A stretch of DNA of 64,000 nt. Origin: JAMXLJ01 sp036558745 (GTDB taxonomy: Bacteria; Actinomycetota; Acidimicrobiia; IMCC26256; JAMXLJ01). The position numbers and the translations under genes were made by a program. The stretch covers positions 11,873 through 75,872 of the forward strand of contig DATBEZ010000038.1 in NCBI GenBank assembly GCA_036558745.1, read 5' to 3'. A model generated the notes under the pieces. That model made no database searches. It was not told the origin of the DNA and saw only the letters and a program-made list of their open reading frames with translations. Position 1 is the stretch's first letter. Every line of letters starts with the position of its first letter. Shown here in pieces: positions 7,746 to 16,522 of this stretch.

Positions 7746-10469
7746 ATGGAGCCGCGTGACCGGGGATCGAGGGCCACCACCTGGATGGCCGTGGCCGGCG
7801 CGGGCTTCGTCGCGCTCTTCGCCGTCGTCATCACCCTCCGGCTCGGTGGCGCGAACCTCGCGGACACGGTCGACAACCTCGGCGAGCTCGCGGCCGCCGC
7901 GCTCGCCGGCCTGGTGTGCCTCGTCGCCGCGAGGCGCCGCACCGGCGGGATCCGCCGCGGCTGGTGGCTCCTGGGCGCGTCGTGCCTCAGCTGGGCCGTG
8001 GGCCAGGCGGTCTGGACGTGGTTCGCGCTCGAGGGCACCGCGGTCCCGTTCCCCTCGCTCGCCGACGTCGGGTTCCTGCTGTCGGTCCCGTTCGCGCTGC
8101 TGGGCGTGCTCACGTTCATCGAGACGCCCAGCCGGCGGTGGTCGCGACTTCTCGGTCTCGTCGAGGGCGGGATCATCGCGACCGGGTTCCTGTTCATCAG
8201 CTGGGCCCTCGTGCTCGGACCCGTGTTCCGCGCCGACGGCGACGGCCTGCTCGCCCACGTGATCTCACTCGCGTACCCGGTCGCCGACGTCGTCATCGTG
8301 TCGATCGTCGTGTTCTCCGCGACGCGATCCGACACCCACGAGCCGGCACGGCTCCAGCTCGTCGCGCTCGGGCTCTGCGCGATCGCGGTGTCGGACAGCG
8401 CGTTCGCCTATCTCACACAGACCAACAACTACCTCGGGAGCCAGCTCTCCGACGTCGGATGGGTCGCGGGCTTCCTCGTCATCGCGCTCGCCGCCGCGCT
8501 CCCGGTTCCGGCGCGCACACCGCGCGGCGGCACGCGCGTCGCGAGGAGCGCGCTGGTGGTGCCGTACCTCCCCATCCTCGCCGCGGGCGGCGTCGCGGTC
8601 CTGCGCATGGTCGACGGGGACGGGCTCGACGCGTTCCTCGCGTGGACGGGCATCGTCGCCATCGTGCTGCTCTGCGTGCACCAGATCGTCGTGCTCAACG
8701 AGAACCACGGCCTCACCGTCGGCCTCGAGGCCCGCGTGCGGCGCCGCACGGTCGAGCTGCTCGAGCGCGAGCAGCACTTCTCCGCGTTGGTGCAGCGCTC
8801 GTCCGACGTGATCTGCGTGCTCGAGGGGGACCTGACCATCCGCTACGTGAGCGACTCCGTCCGCCGCGTGCTCGGCCTCGCGCCGGAAGAGCTCGTCGGG
8901 AAGGCGATCGTCGACGTCGTCAGCGTCGACGACCTTCCTCCGGTCGAGGCGTTGTTCCGGCAGGTCGTCGCGAACTCGGACCGCACCGCGAGCGCCGAGT
9001 GCCCGATCCACGGCCCCGACGGCGCGGTGCGCTTCGTCGAGCTCACGGTCACCAACCTGCTGCACCACCCCGCGGTGCACGGGATCGTGGTCAACACGCG
9101 CGACGTCACCGACCGCCGTGCGCTCGAGGACCGTCTCCGCCACGACGCGTTCCACGACTCGCTCACCGGCCTGGCCAACCGCGCCCTGCTGCGCGAGCGG
9201 ACGCAACACGCGATCGCGCGCAGCCGGCGCACCGGCACGCACGTCGGTGTCGTGCTCATGGATCTCGACGGCTTCAAGGCGATCAACGACAGTCTCGGTC
9301 ACGCCGTCGGCGACGACGTGCTCGTGAGCATCGGACAGCGGCTCGCGACGTGCGTGCGACCCGGCGACACGGTGGCGCGCCTCGGCGGCGACGAGTTCGC
9401 GTTCCTCCTCGAGGACCTCGAGCGCCCCGAGGAGGCCGAGGCCGTCGCGGACCGGATCATCGACGCGCTCGCGCAGCCCATCGAGATCGGCGCCCGTGAG
9501 CTCATCGTGCACGCGAGCGTCGGGATCGCGGTCCGCGAGGACGAGGACCCGGCCGAGCTGCTGCGCAACGCCGACGTGGCCATGTACGCGGCGAAGGACA
9601 ACGGCAAGGCCCAGTACCGCTGGTTCGAGCCCGAGATGCACGAGCAGGTGGTGACCCGGCTGGCGGTCGAGGCCGACCTCCACCGCGCGCTCGAGCGGGG
9701 CGAGTTCGAGGTGCACTACCAACCGACGGTCGACCTCGCGACGCTCCAGATCCAGGGCGCCGAGGCGCTCGTGCGCTGGCGACATCCGGAGCACGGCTCC
9801 ATCGGACCCGACCGGTTCATCGCCATCGCCGAGGCGACCGGGATCATCGTGCCGCTCGGCACGTGGGTGCTCGAGCAGGCGTGCCTCCAGGTGCAGCAGT
9901 GGCGGGCGGCCTGGCCCGACGGCCCGCCGCTCTCGGTCAGCGTCAACCTCTCCGCCCGCCAGCTCCAGGATCCTTGTGTGGTGGACGCGGTGGCGGACGT
10001 GTTGCGCCGCACGGGCGTCGACCCGGCCGCGGTCGTGCTCGAGATCACCGAGAGCCTGCTCGTGAAGGACACCGAGCTGAGCATCGCCCGGCTGCACGAG
10101 CTGAAGGCGCTCGGTCTGCGACTCGCGCTCGACGACTTCGGGACGGGGTACTCGTCGTTGCGGTACCTGCAGCGCTTCCCGATCGACGTGCTGAAGGTCG
10201 ACAAGTCCTTCGTCGACTCCGTGCACCTGGGTTCCGAGCAGTCCGCGCTGACGCGCGCCATCGTGCGGATCGGCCGGACGCTCGGGCTGACGGTCGTGGC
10301 CGAGGGCATCGAGCTGCAGGAGCAGGCGATGCTCCTGCGCGCCCTGGAGTGCCACGGGGGTCAGGGGTTCCTGTTCGCCCGTCCCATGACCGCGCCGCAG
10401 CTGTGCGAGCTGCTCGAGCGCGCCGCGCACGGCGAGCCGGTGTTCCCCACCCGCGCGCCCGCAGCCTGA
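7746..10469 (+). CDS. membrane PAS-GGDEF-EAL cyclic-di-GMP protein
   Basis: A 907-residue protein from the ATG. An in-frame TTG 39 nt upstream is less likely. Residues 1 to about 310 contain eight or nine hydrophobic helices forming a MASE-like sensory membrane domain. A PAS domain follows at about 345-465 (SSDVICVLEGDLTIRYVS), then a GGDEF domain with an intact active site (547-551) and an EAL domain (E673-A-L in EALVRWRHPEHG) with DDFGTGYSSL. Both catalytic signatures are intact, so it could make and break c-di-GMP; which activity dominates cannot be predicted. It is one of three such proteins in the window (also 46143-48407 and 58470-60347). Confidence 0.95.
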   Translation: MEPRDRGSRATTWMAVAGAGFVALFAVVITLRLGGANLADTVDNLGELAAAALAGLVCLVAARRRTGGIRRGWWLLGASCLSWAVGQAVWTWFALEGTAVPFPSLADVGFLLSVPFALLGVLTFIETPSRRWSRLLGLVEGGIIATGFLFISWALVLGPVFRADGDGLLAHVISLAYPVADVVIVSIVVFSATRSDTHEPARLQLVALGLCAIAVSDSAFAYLTQTNNYLGSQLSDVGWVAGFLVIALAAALPVPARTPRGGTRVARSALVVPYLPILAAGGVAVLRMVDGDGLDAFLAWTGIVAIVLLCVHQIVVLNENHGLTVGLEARVRRRTVELLEREQHFSALVQRSSDVICVLEGDLTIRYVSDSVRRVLGLAPEELVGKAIVDVVSVDDLPPVEALFRQVVANSDRTASAECPIHGPDGAVRFVELTVTNLLHHPAVHGIVVNTRDVTDRRALEDRLRHDAFHDSLTGLANRALLRERTQHAIARSRRTGTHVGVVLMDLDGFKAINDSLGHAVGDDVLVSIGQRLATCVRPGDTVARLGGDEFAFLLEDLERPEEAEAVADRIIDALAQPIEIGARELIVHASVGIAVREDEDPAELLRNADVAMYAAKDNGKAQYRWFEPEMHEQVVTRLAVEADLHRALERGEFEVHYQPTVDLATLQIQGAEALVRWRHPEHGSIGPDRFIAIAEATGIIVPLGTWVLEQACLQVQQWRAAWPDGPPLSVSVNLSARQLQDPCVVDAVADVLRRTGVDPAAVVLEITESLLVKDTELSIARLHELKALGLRLALDDFGTGYSSLRYLQRFPIDVLKVDKSFVDSVHLGSEQSALTRAIVRIGRTLGLTVVAEGIELQEQAMLLRALECHGGQGFLFARPMTAPQLCELLERAAHGEPVFPTRAPAA

Positions 10470-10569
10470 AGCCTCGGCGGCCGCCGGCGCGGCGCGCGTG
10501 CACGGGCCGCTCCCGCGTAGCAAGCTCGACGCCGCTTTCCTCATTGCCGACGTTTCGGGACCGGTGCCC

Positions 10570-12285
10570 ATGCCACGACTCGTCCCACCGACGCTGACGA
10601 CCCGGCTGCTCGAGCGCATGATGTCGCTCCCACCGGCACGCGACCGCGACGTCACCGAGACGGTTGACGTGCGGGTCCCCATGGACGACGGGATCGACCT
10701 CCTCGCCGACGTGTACACACCGGCCGGGCCGGGACCGCACCCGACGGTCCTCGTGCGCTGCCCCTACGGACGCCGCGGCCCGCTCGGCCTCCTGTTGGGG
10801 CGCGCGTTCGCCGAGCGCGGCTACCGCGTCGTGTTGCAGAGCTGCCGCGGGACGTTCGGATCGGGCGGCGTGTTCGAGCCGAACCGCAACGAACGGGCCG
10901 ACGGGCTCGCGACGATCCGTTGGCTCGAAGCCCAGCCGTGGTTCGACGGTCGGCTCGCCATGAACGGGCCCAGCTATCTGGGTGGTGTGCAGTGGGCCGT
11001 CGCCGACAGTGCGGGGCCGTCGCTGCGCGCGTTGTGCACGCACGTGACGTACTCCGACCTGACCGGGCACTGGTTCTCCGGTGGGTCGTTCTCGCTCGGG
11101 GACGCGATCGAGTGGACGACGATGGTGAGCGAGCAGGAGCGCGAGCGCTTCCGCATCGTGGGGATGCTGCTCGGCACGCGCGAGCGGCGCATCGACCGTG
11201 TCCTCAACCACCTGCCCGTCGAGGACCTCGATCAGCTCGTGGTCGGCCATCGCGTTCCCGCGTGGCGCGATGTCGTCGAGCACCCGTCCGCCGACGATCC
11301 GCACTGGGAACCGGCGAACCACACCGCCCGCGTCGCCACGGTGACCGCGCCGGTCCTGCAAGTCGGCGGCTGGTACGACATCTTCCTGCCCATCCAGCTC
11401 GCGGACCATCGCGCGCTCGTCGACGCGGGGCGGCACCCTCGCCTCGTCATCGGACCGTGGACGCACGCGGCGAGCAAGGGCTTCTCGACACAGGTGACCG
11501 AGTCGTTGCGCTGGCTCGACCGTCACGTGCTCGGCGCCGAGCCCGACGGCGCGCGCGCCGAGAACGCGCCGGTGCGCGTGTTCGTGATGGGGGCGGGAAC
11601 GTGGCGAGACCTGCCTGCGTGGCCGCCGCCCACCGCCCGTGCGACACCGTGGTACCTGCACGCCGGCGGACGACTGGACCCGACGGAGCCCGGTGACGAG
11701 GGTGCCGACTCCTACACGTACGACCCCGACGACCCGACACCCGTGATCGGCGGGACGCTCCTGCGCCGCACGGGAGGTCGGCGCGAGCAGCGACGCACCG
11801 AGACCCGCCCCGACGTGCTGCTGTTCACGAGCGAAGTCCTCGAGACCGATGTCGACATGATCGGCGAGGTGCGCGCGGACATCCGCGTGTCGTGCGACCT
11901 GGAGCACTTCGACGTCTTCGTCCGACTGTGCGACGTCGACGAGAAGGGCCGTTCGTTCAACGTGTGCGACGGGGTGCAACGGGTCACCCCGACGTCGCAT
12001 CCCCGTCCGCCCGATGGCGTCTGGTCGGTGCCGGTCGCGCTCTGGGCCACGGCGCAGCGCTTCCGCGCCGGGCACCGCATCCGGCTGCAGGTGTCGAGCG
12101 GAGCGCATCCACGGTTCGCGCGCAACCTGGGGACCGACGAGCCGCTCGCGAGCGCGACGACGACGCGGGTCGCGCACGTCTCGATCCATCACGACCGCGC
12201 GCAACCGTCGGCGATCGTGCTCCCGGTGGTCGGGACGCGGGCCGAGGCGCCGGCTCAGCGCGCCGGAAGCGCGGCGACCGAGTAG
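10570..12285 (+). CDS. CocE/NonD family serine hydrolase
   Basis: A 571-residue alpha/beta hydrolase of the X-Pro dipeptidyl-peptidase/cocaine esterase class. The nucleophile Ser sits in MNGPSYLGGVQW, the late His in VIGPWTHAASKG, and the C-terminal jelly-roll region (RADIRVSCDLEHFDVFVRL to the end) is present. It should hydrolyse an ester or acyl bond of a bulky substrate. I preferred the ATG shortly before PRLVPPTLTT; an in-frame GTG at 10498 would add 24 residues and neither has a clear ribosome site. Its 3' end overlaps the convergent propeller gene by 31 bp. Confidence 0.9.
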   Translation: MPRLVPPTLTTRLLERMMSLPPARDRDVTETVDVRVPMDDGIDLLADVYTPAGPGPHPTVLVRCPYGRRGPLGLLLGRAFAERGYRVVLQSCRGTFGSGGVFEPNRNERADGLATIRWLEAQPWFDGRLAMNGPSYLGGVQWAVADSAGPSLRALCTHVTYSDLTGHWFSGGSFSLGDAIEWTTMVSEQERERFRIVGMLLGTRERRIDRVLNHLPVEDLDQLVVGHRVPAWRDVVEHPSADDPHWEPANHTARVATVTAPVLQVGGWYDIFLPIQLADHRALVDAGRHPRLVIGPWTHAASKGFSTQVTESLRWLDRHVLGAEPDGARAENAPVRVFVMGAGTWRDLPAWPPPTARATPWYLHAGGRLDPTEPGDEGADSYTYDPDDPTPVIGGTLLRRTGGRREQRRTETRPDVLLFTSEVLETDVDMIGEVRADIRVSCDLEHFDVFVRLCDVDEKGRSFNVCDGVQRVTPTSHPRPPDGVWSVPVALWATAQRFRAGHRIRLQVSSGAHPRFARNLGTDEPLASATTTRVAHVSIHHDRAQPSAIVLPVVGTRAEAPAQRAGSAATE

Positions 12286-13883
12286 TCGGAGGGATACGGG
12301 AGCGCGACCGCGGCTCGGGTGCCCAGCTCGAACGCGTGCATGGGCGGGTCGATCCCGCCGAACACCACCCAGCGTCCCGACGGCGACCAGGTCGCGTACC
12401 CGTACGCCTCGCCGATGTCCACGCTCGCATCCGGGACCGGTTGCACCTGCCCGGTCGCGACGTCGACGAGGACGAGGGTGGCGGTCCCACCGCCACGGCT
12501 CGCCGACACGAACGCCGCGAGCCGGCTGCCGTCGGGCGAGAACGCACCGCCGTAGAGGAACCCAGTGCCGGGCGTCGGCGCCACGATCCGACGCCGCGCA
12601 CCCATGACGCTGTCGCCGAGCACGAGCGCGCACGGGGGCGCGCCGCTCGCGGGGCAGTCGACCCACGCGACACGGCTCGTGCGCGCGCCGCCGGGCCGGA
12701 ACGTGTCGATCGGATGCCAGACCGTGCCGAGCCGCGTCACCCGTCCCGAGCCGGTGTCCCAACGGGCCAGCGTGGTCTCGATCGCGTCGCCGTCGGTCTC
12801 GACGAGCACGCCGTCGGCGACCGCGAGCGGCGGATCGGTCAGCCGGTAGCCGGCCGGGATGCGCCAGGGGCCCGCGACGCGTCCGCGTGTCGCGCGCCAC
12901 CGCTCGACGCGATCCCCGACCTGCACGTAGAAGAGTCCGGGCGTCGTCGCGGGGAAGACGTCGCTCCCGGTGCCGACCGCACGCAGCCGTGTGGTCCCCG
13001 GATCGAGCCGGTACACCGTGCCGTTCTGCGCGGTGTAGGCGTACTCGCCGACCCTGATCACCGGACACGTCGTGCACCAGTCGCCGGCCGCGGACCCATC
13101 GGACGGCGAGCCGGAAGACCCACCTGACGCGCCGCCGGTCACGGCGTAGGGATCCGCGACCGTGAGCCCGGCCGGAGCGATCCACGCGAGGGAGGCGTCG
13201 ACCGCCGGCGCGCGTCGCGGGTCGAAGCGCAGCGAGTCGAGCAGCGAGTCCGCCTCTCGCTCCCGTTCGGGCGACGCGTCGCGTCCCGACACCACCGCGG
13301 CGGAGAACTCCCGACCCTGGTCCTGGAACGCGCCCCAGAGGATGCGCTCGCCGCGCGCTGCCACGCGGGGGCAGTCGGCCATCGGCTTCAGCACGGTCCC
13401 GTCGCCGAGATGCGCCGGTCGTGGTGGCGCGCTCGGGTTGGAGGTGGCGCGCTCCAGCACCCACACGAACACGTCCGTGGGACGCATCGCGCGCACGACG
13501 CTCTCGGGCAGCTGGTTGTCGCACGCGACGTCGGACGACTGCGACACCGGGAGCGGGAACGTGCCCGCGGCGAGGATCTCGTGGGGATCGGTGAGGCCGG
13601 ACAGCACCCGGTCCGCGCGCCGCCAGCCCGGGGGGATCGTGACGCTGAAGCCGGCGGCGCGCGCGACCGGGTGCTCGGTGGTGCGGACGTCGCGGGATGG
13701 CGCGGTGCGCGACGCGGTCCACGCGGCCGCCGCGCCCGCGCCCAACACCAGCGCGACGACGGCGGCCGTGACCCTGCGCCGCCGGCGGAGCCCACGTCCG
13801 CTCGTGAACGCAACGGCCACGTCGAAGGGTGCCGACGGCGTCACCGCCGCGTCGCGCAACAGGGTGCGGAGGTCAGTCGACAT
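12255..13883 (-). CDS. single-pass membrane protein with extracellular propeller-like domain, putative sigma-factor partner
   Basis: A 542-residue protein with an N-terminal cytoplasmic segment of about 37 residues ending in five Arg, one membrane helix at about 38-58 (TAAVVALVLGAGAAAAW), and a long exported region. That region has repeated strand blocks of TolB/PD40 propeller type (SPDGSRLAAFVSA, WSPSGRWVVFGG). Its ATG overlaps the 3' end of the ECF sigma gene by 11 nt, the usual position of an anti-sigma factor. No HxxxCxxC zinc anti-sigma motif is present, so regulation through the short Arg-rich cytoplasmic tail is inference. The cysteines DWCTTCP may form a disulfide outside the cell. 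Confidence 0.72.
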   Translation of the reverse strand: MSTDLRTLLRDAAVTPSAPFDVAVAFTSGRGLRRRRRVTAAVVALVLGAGAAAAWTASRTAPSRDVRTTEHPVARAAGFSVTIPPGWRRADRVLSGLTDPHEILAAGTFPLPVSQSSDVACDNQLPESVVRAMRPTDVFVWVLERATSNPSAPPRPAHLGDGTVLKPMADCPRVAARGERILWGAFQDQGREFSAAVVSGRDASPEREREADSLLDSLRFDPRRAPAVDASLAWIAPAGLTVADPYAVTGGASGGSSGSPSDGSAAGDWCTTCPVIRVGEYAYTAQNGTVYRLDPGTTRLRAVGTGSDVFPATTPGLFYVQVGDRVERWRATRGRVAGPWRIPAGYRLTDPPLAVADGVLVETDGDAIETTLARWDTGSGRVTRLGTVWHPIDTFRPGGARTSRVAWVDCPASGAPPCALVLGDSVMGARRRIVAPTPGTGFLYGGAFSPDGSRLAAFVSASRGGGTATLVLVDVATGQVQPVPDASVDIGEAYGYATWSPSGRWVVFGGIDPPMHAFELGTRAAVALPYPSDYSVAALPAR

Positions 13884-14430
13884 CGACCACCTCCGCGAGA
13901 TCGGGCTCGTGCTCGTCGACGAGGCCCGATCGGCGCAGCCGCTCGATCCCGCGGTGGGTCAACGTCTTGACCGTGCCCTCCGGACAGCGCATGAGCGCGG
14001 CCACGTCGTGGATCGAGAAGTCGGCGAAGTATCGAAGGACCAAGACCTCGCGTTCGCGCTTCGGGAGCGCGGCGACCGCGTCGCGCACCGCGAGCTTGGT
14101 CGCCGGGTCGTGCGTCAACGACTCCGCGTCGGGACCGTGACGGGCCGCGGCGCGCCGTCCGGCCGCGCGCCTGCGGAAGTGCGAGTTCGCGAGGTTGATC
14201 GCGACCCTGTAGGTCCACGCGGACGGCGAGTCCTTCTGCCGCACCGAGGCCCAGTGCGCGCAGGCGCGTGCCAGGGCTTCCTGGGCCAGTTCCTGGGCCA
14301 GGTCACGCTCGCCGCAGTAGAGGCTCAGCGCGCCGACGAGTCGGGGATACTCGGCCGCGCAGAAGCGGGCCAGGTCCGCCGGGACCTCCGGCTTCGCCCC
14401 CGACCGCCCGCGCCCCGCGTCGCGACCCAT
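13873..14430 (-). CDS. ECF RNA polymerase sigma factor (SigE-like family)
   Basis: A 185-residue sigma-70 factor of the extracytoplasmic function type. Region 2 covers FCAAEYPRLVGAL to WTYRVAINLANS. Region 4 is visible as VAALPKREREVLVLRYFADF followed by the helix-turn-helix IHDVAALMRCPEGTVKTL. The chosen ATG has GGAGGT ten bases upstream; an in-frame ATG seven codons earlier lies above this ribosome site. It is followed with an 11-nt overlap by a membrane propeller protein that probably transduces the envelope signal. A candidate self-recognised promoter lies 31 nt upstream. Confidence 0.92.
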   Translation of the reverse strand: MGRDAGRGRSGAKPEVPADLARFCAAEYPRLVGALSLYCGERDLAQELAQEALARACAHWASVRQKDSPSAWTYRVAINLANSHFRRRAAGRRAAARHGPDAESLTHDPATKLAVRDAVAALPKREREVLVLRYFADFSIHDVAALMRCPEGTVKTLTHRGIERLRRSGLVDEHEPDLAEVVDVD

Positions 14431-14460
14431 GTCGCAGCCCACCTCCGTCACTGCGGTCGA

Positions 14461-14486
14461 GACGCACGACGCCCGTCGCAGGTTTC
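14461..14486 (-). promoter_or_regulatory. ECF-type promoter before the sigma factor gene
   Basis: Read leftwards, GAAACC (14486-14481) is separated by exactly 16 nt from CGTC (14464-14461). This is the -35/-10 arrangement recognised by many ECF sigma factors (compare TGAAAC...CGTA of Bacillus SigW). It sits 31 nt before the preferred sigma start, consistent with autoregulation. Found by inspection; one occurrence. Confidence 0.5.
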
Positions 14487-14576
14487 AACCGCGGGGCGGT
14501 CCCGGCCCGCGCCGGCCGCTCCGTGGGAACGTATCGGCCCCGGCACGGCGGCGCCCGGGAGACGGAGAGGGACGGG

Positions 14577-15515
14577 ATGATGGCCGATGCGTTCGACGCA
14601 GCCTGGTTCGCGGACACGTTCGACGCGGTGAGGAACTGGGGCCGCTGGGGTGCCGACGACGAACGGGGCGCGCTGAACCTGCTCACCGCGGAGCGCACGG
14701 CCGCGGCCGCGGCACTGGTCCGGACCGGCGACACCGTGAGCTGCGCCCTCGACCTCGAGACGGTCCCCGCCGCCGACAACCCGTTCCCCGCGGACCACCA
14801 CATGCTCACGGCCGGCGACGCGCGGGGCGAGAACCCGCTGCCGGGCTTCGAGCAGTCGACCGACTACTTCGGCGTCGCGTGCCACGGGATGGCGGTGTCG
14901 CACATCGACGCGCTGTGCCACATCTTCGTCGACGGCCACATGTACAACGGCGTGCCCGCGCACGAGGTCCGCAGCACCGGCGCACGACGCAACTCGTTGC
15001 GCGCCCTCAACGGTGGGATCTGCGGTCGCGGCGTGCTCCTCGACGTTCCCCGCGTACGCGGTCGCGACTGGATCGAGCCCGGGGACCGGATCACACCGGA
15101 CGACTTGGAGGCGGCCGAGCGTGAGCACGGCGTGACCGTGGAACCGGGTGACGTGCTGCTGATCGCGACCGGGCGCGCGCGATGGCGTCGCGCCGAAGGG
15201 CCGGGCATCATCACCAAGGGGCTGGCCGGTCTCCACCCGACGTGCATCCCGTGGCTGCGCGAGCGCGACGTCGCGGTGCTCGGAAGCGACGCGATCTCCG
15301 ATGCGTTCGGCGCGGGCATGGTGGCGAACTGGCCCATGCCCATCCACCAGTGCCTCATCGCGGCGATGGGCGTGCACCTGCTCGACAACCTCGACCTCGC
15401 CACGCTGGGCGACGCGTGCGCGGGCCACGAGCGGTGGTCGTTCCTCCTCACGATCGCGCCGCTGCGCATCCCGCGCGCAACCGGATGCCCCGTGAACCCG
15501 ATCGCGGTGTTCTGA
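14577..15515 (+). CDS. cyclase family protein (kynurenine formamidase-like metal hydrolase)
   Basis: A 312-residue protein of the PF04199 cyclase family. The metal-binding signature appears as HGMAVSHIDALCH, matching the H-x-x-x-x-H-x-D-x-x-x-H pattern of kynurenine formamidase and polyketide-cyclase-like enzymes. The N-terminal NWGRWGADDERGALN box is typical of the subgroup that often accompanies aromatic and lipid catabolism. Two consecutive ATG codons lie at the start, with GGAGAGG six to twelve bases upstream. It is divergent from the sigma operon across 146 bp. Substrate unknown; hydrolysis of an amide, ester or lactone is expected. Confidence 0.9.
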   Translation: MMADAFDAAWFADTFDAVRNWGRWGADDERGALNLLTAERTAAAAALVRTGDTVSCALDLETVPAADNPFPADHHMLTAGDARGENPLPGFEQSTDYFGVACHGMAVSHIDALCHIFVDGHMYNGVPAHEVRSTGARRNSLRALNGGICGRGVLLDVPRVRGRDWIEPGDRITPDDLEAAEREHGVTVEPGDVLLIATGRARWRRAEGPGIITKGLAGLHPTCIPWLRERDVAVLGSDAISDAFGAGMVANWPMPIHQCLIAAMGVHLLDNLDLATLGDACAGHERWSFLLTIAPLRIPRATGCPVNPIAVF

Positions 15516-15521
15516 CCGAGC

Positions 15522-16454
15522 TCAGGGACGTCCTCGGCCCAGGTGCGCGTCGAAACGCGCGGCGACGCCGGCATCGAGCGCGCCCAGCGGATCGTCGGCC
15601 CCGACCGCGACACCGGCCACCCACGCCGCGCGCTCCAGGACTTCGACGAAGGCGGTGTCCGCCGCGGGGACACCGCGGCGGGCGAGCACGACAGCGGCGG
15701 CACCGTGGAACACGTCACCCGCGCCGTTCGTGTTGCGCGCGACGACGGGCTCGAGCGGGATCTCACCAGTACCATCGGGGCCCGCCCACACGATCGGCGC
15801 GGGGCCGCGAGTCACCGCGATCCAGCGCACGCCGAGGCCACGCACGAGCCCGACGGCCGCGTCGACACCGCCGACGTCGCGCGCGAACGGCTCCCCCGCG
15901 ACCACGACGTCGGCACGCGCGAGCAATGGCGTGAGCTCCTCGCGCCAGCTCCCCGCATCGGCGAGCACGGGCACACCCGAGGCTCTCGCGGCGACGGCGG
16001 CCCGGTACGCGACCTCGGGGTAGTGCCCGTCGAGCAGCACGCAGCCCGCGCCGTTGACCGCCGCGGTCACGCGCGCGTCGACGTCGGCGGTCAGCGCGGG
16101 CGCGCGGTCGATCGCGGACACCACGGCCCGCGTCCCGCCGTCGCGAGCGAGCACGACGCTCGCCACCACGGGTGCGTGGGGACGCCCGACCGCGCGAAGG
16201 TCGACGCCTCCCGCCTGCAGTCGGGTCGTGATCCACGCGTCGACCGGCGACTCGCCCAGGCACGTGAGCAGGGTCGATGCCGCGCCGAGCCGGCGCGCGG
16301 TGAGCGCGGCGCGTGCTGCCGGTCCGCCCGGACGCAGCTCGACCCCGCGGGCACGGACCTTCTCGTCCGCGGCGGGCGCGTGTCCGACGTCATACTCGCA
16401 GTCCATCGTCGCAAGGCCACACGCCGTCACGGCCCTTCGGTCATCGACCATCAT
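15522..16454 (-). CDS. PfkB family carbohydrate/nucleoside kinase
   Basis: A 310-residue ribokinase-fold protein. The N-terminal PfkB signature is RPGGPAARAALTARRLGA. The C-terminal catalytic signature is NTNGAGDVFHGAAA, holding the base Asp of GAGD and the anion hole, with Asn where most members have Asp at its start. The substrate lid strand GLATMDCEYDV replaces the usual G-D sugar contact, so sugar, nucleoside or sulfosugar phosphorylation cannot be distinguished. It converges on the cyclase gene with a 6-nt gap. Confidence 0.88.
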   Translation of the reverse strand: MMVDDRRAVTACGLATMDCEYDVGHAPAADEKVRARGVELRPGGPAARAALTARRLGAASTLLTCLGESPVDAWITTRLQAGGVDLRAVGRPHAPVVASVVLARDGGTRAVVSAIDRAPALTADVDARVTAAVNGAGCVLLDGHYPEVAYRAAVAARASGVPVLADAGSWREELTPLLARADVVVAGEPFARDVGGVDAAVGLVRGLGVRWIAVTRGPAPIVWAGPDGTGEIPLEPVVARNTNGAGDVFHGAAAVVLARRGVPAADTAFVEVLERAAWVAGVAVGADDPLGALDAGVAARFDAHLGRGRP

Positions 16455-16522
16455 GTCGGCCTCAAGGTAGGCGGGAAGCAGGCATCCGGTCGCGACGGCG
16501 CGCCGGCGGGGGGTGGGCGAAC

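Noticed and set aside
5073..8258. Very long open frame on the minus strand (over 1000 codons)
   Set aside because: It lies opposite the P1B-5 ATPase, whose motifs are unambiguous; high G+C produces long antisense frames. Its composition (Arg, Asp, Gly, His, Ala runs) is that of an antisense translation.
10045..13722. 1225-codon open frame on the minus strand
   Set aside because: It spans parts of the EAL protein, the CocE hydrolase and the propeller gene in a shifted frame; no domain is recognisable, while the overlapped genes have clear motifs.
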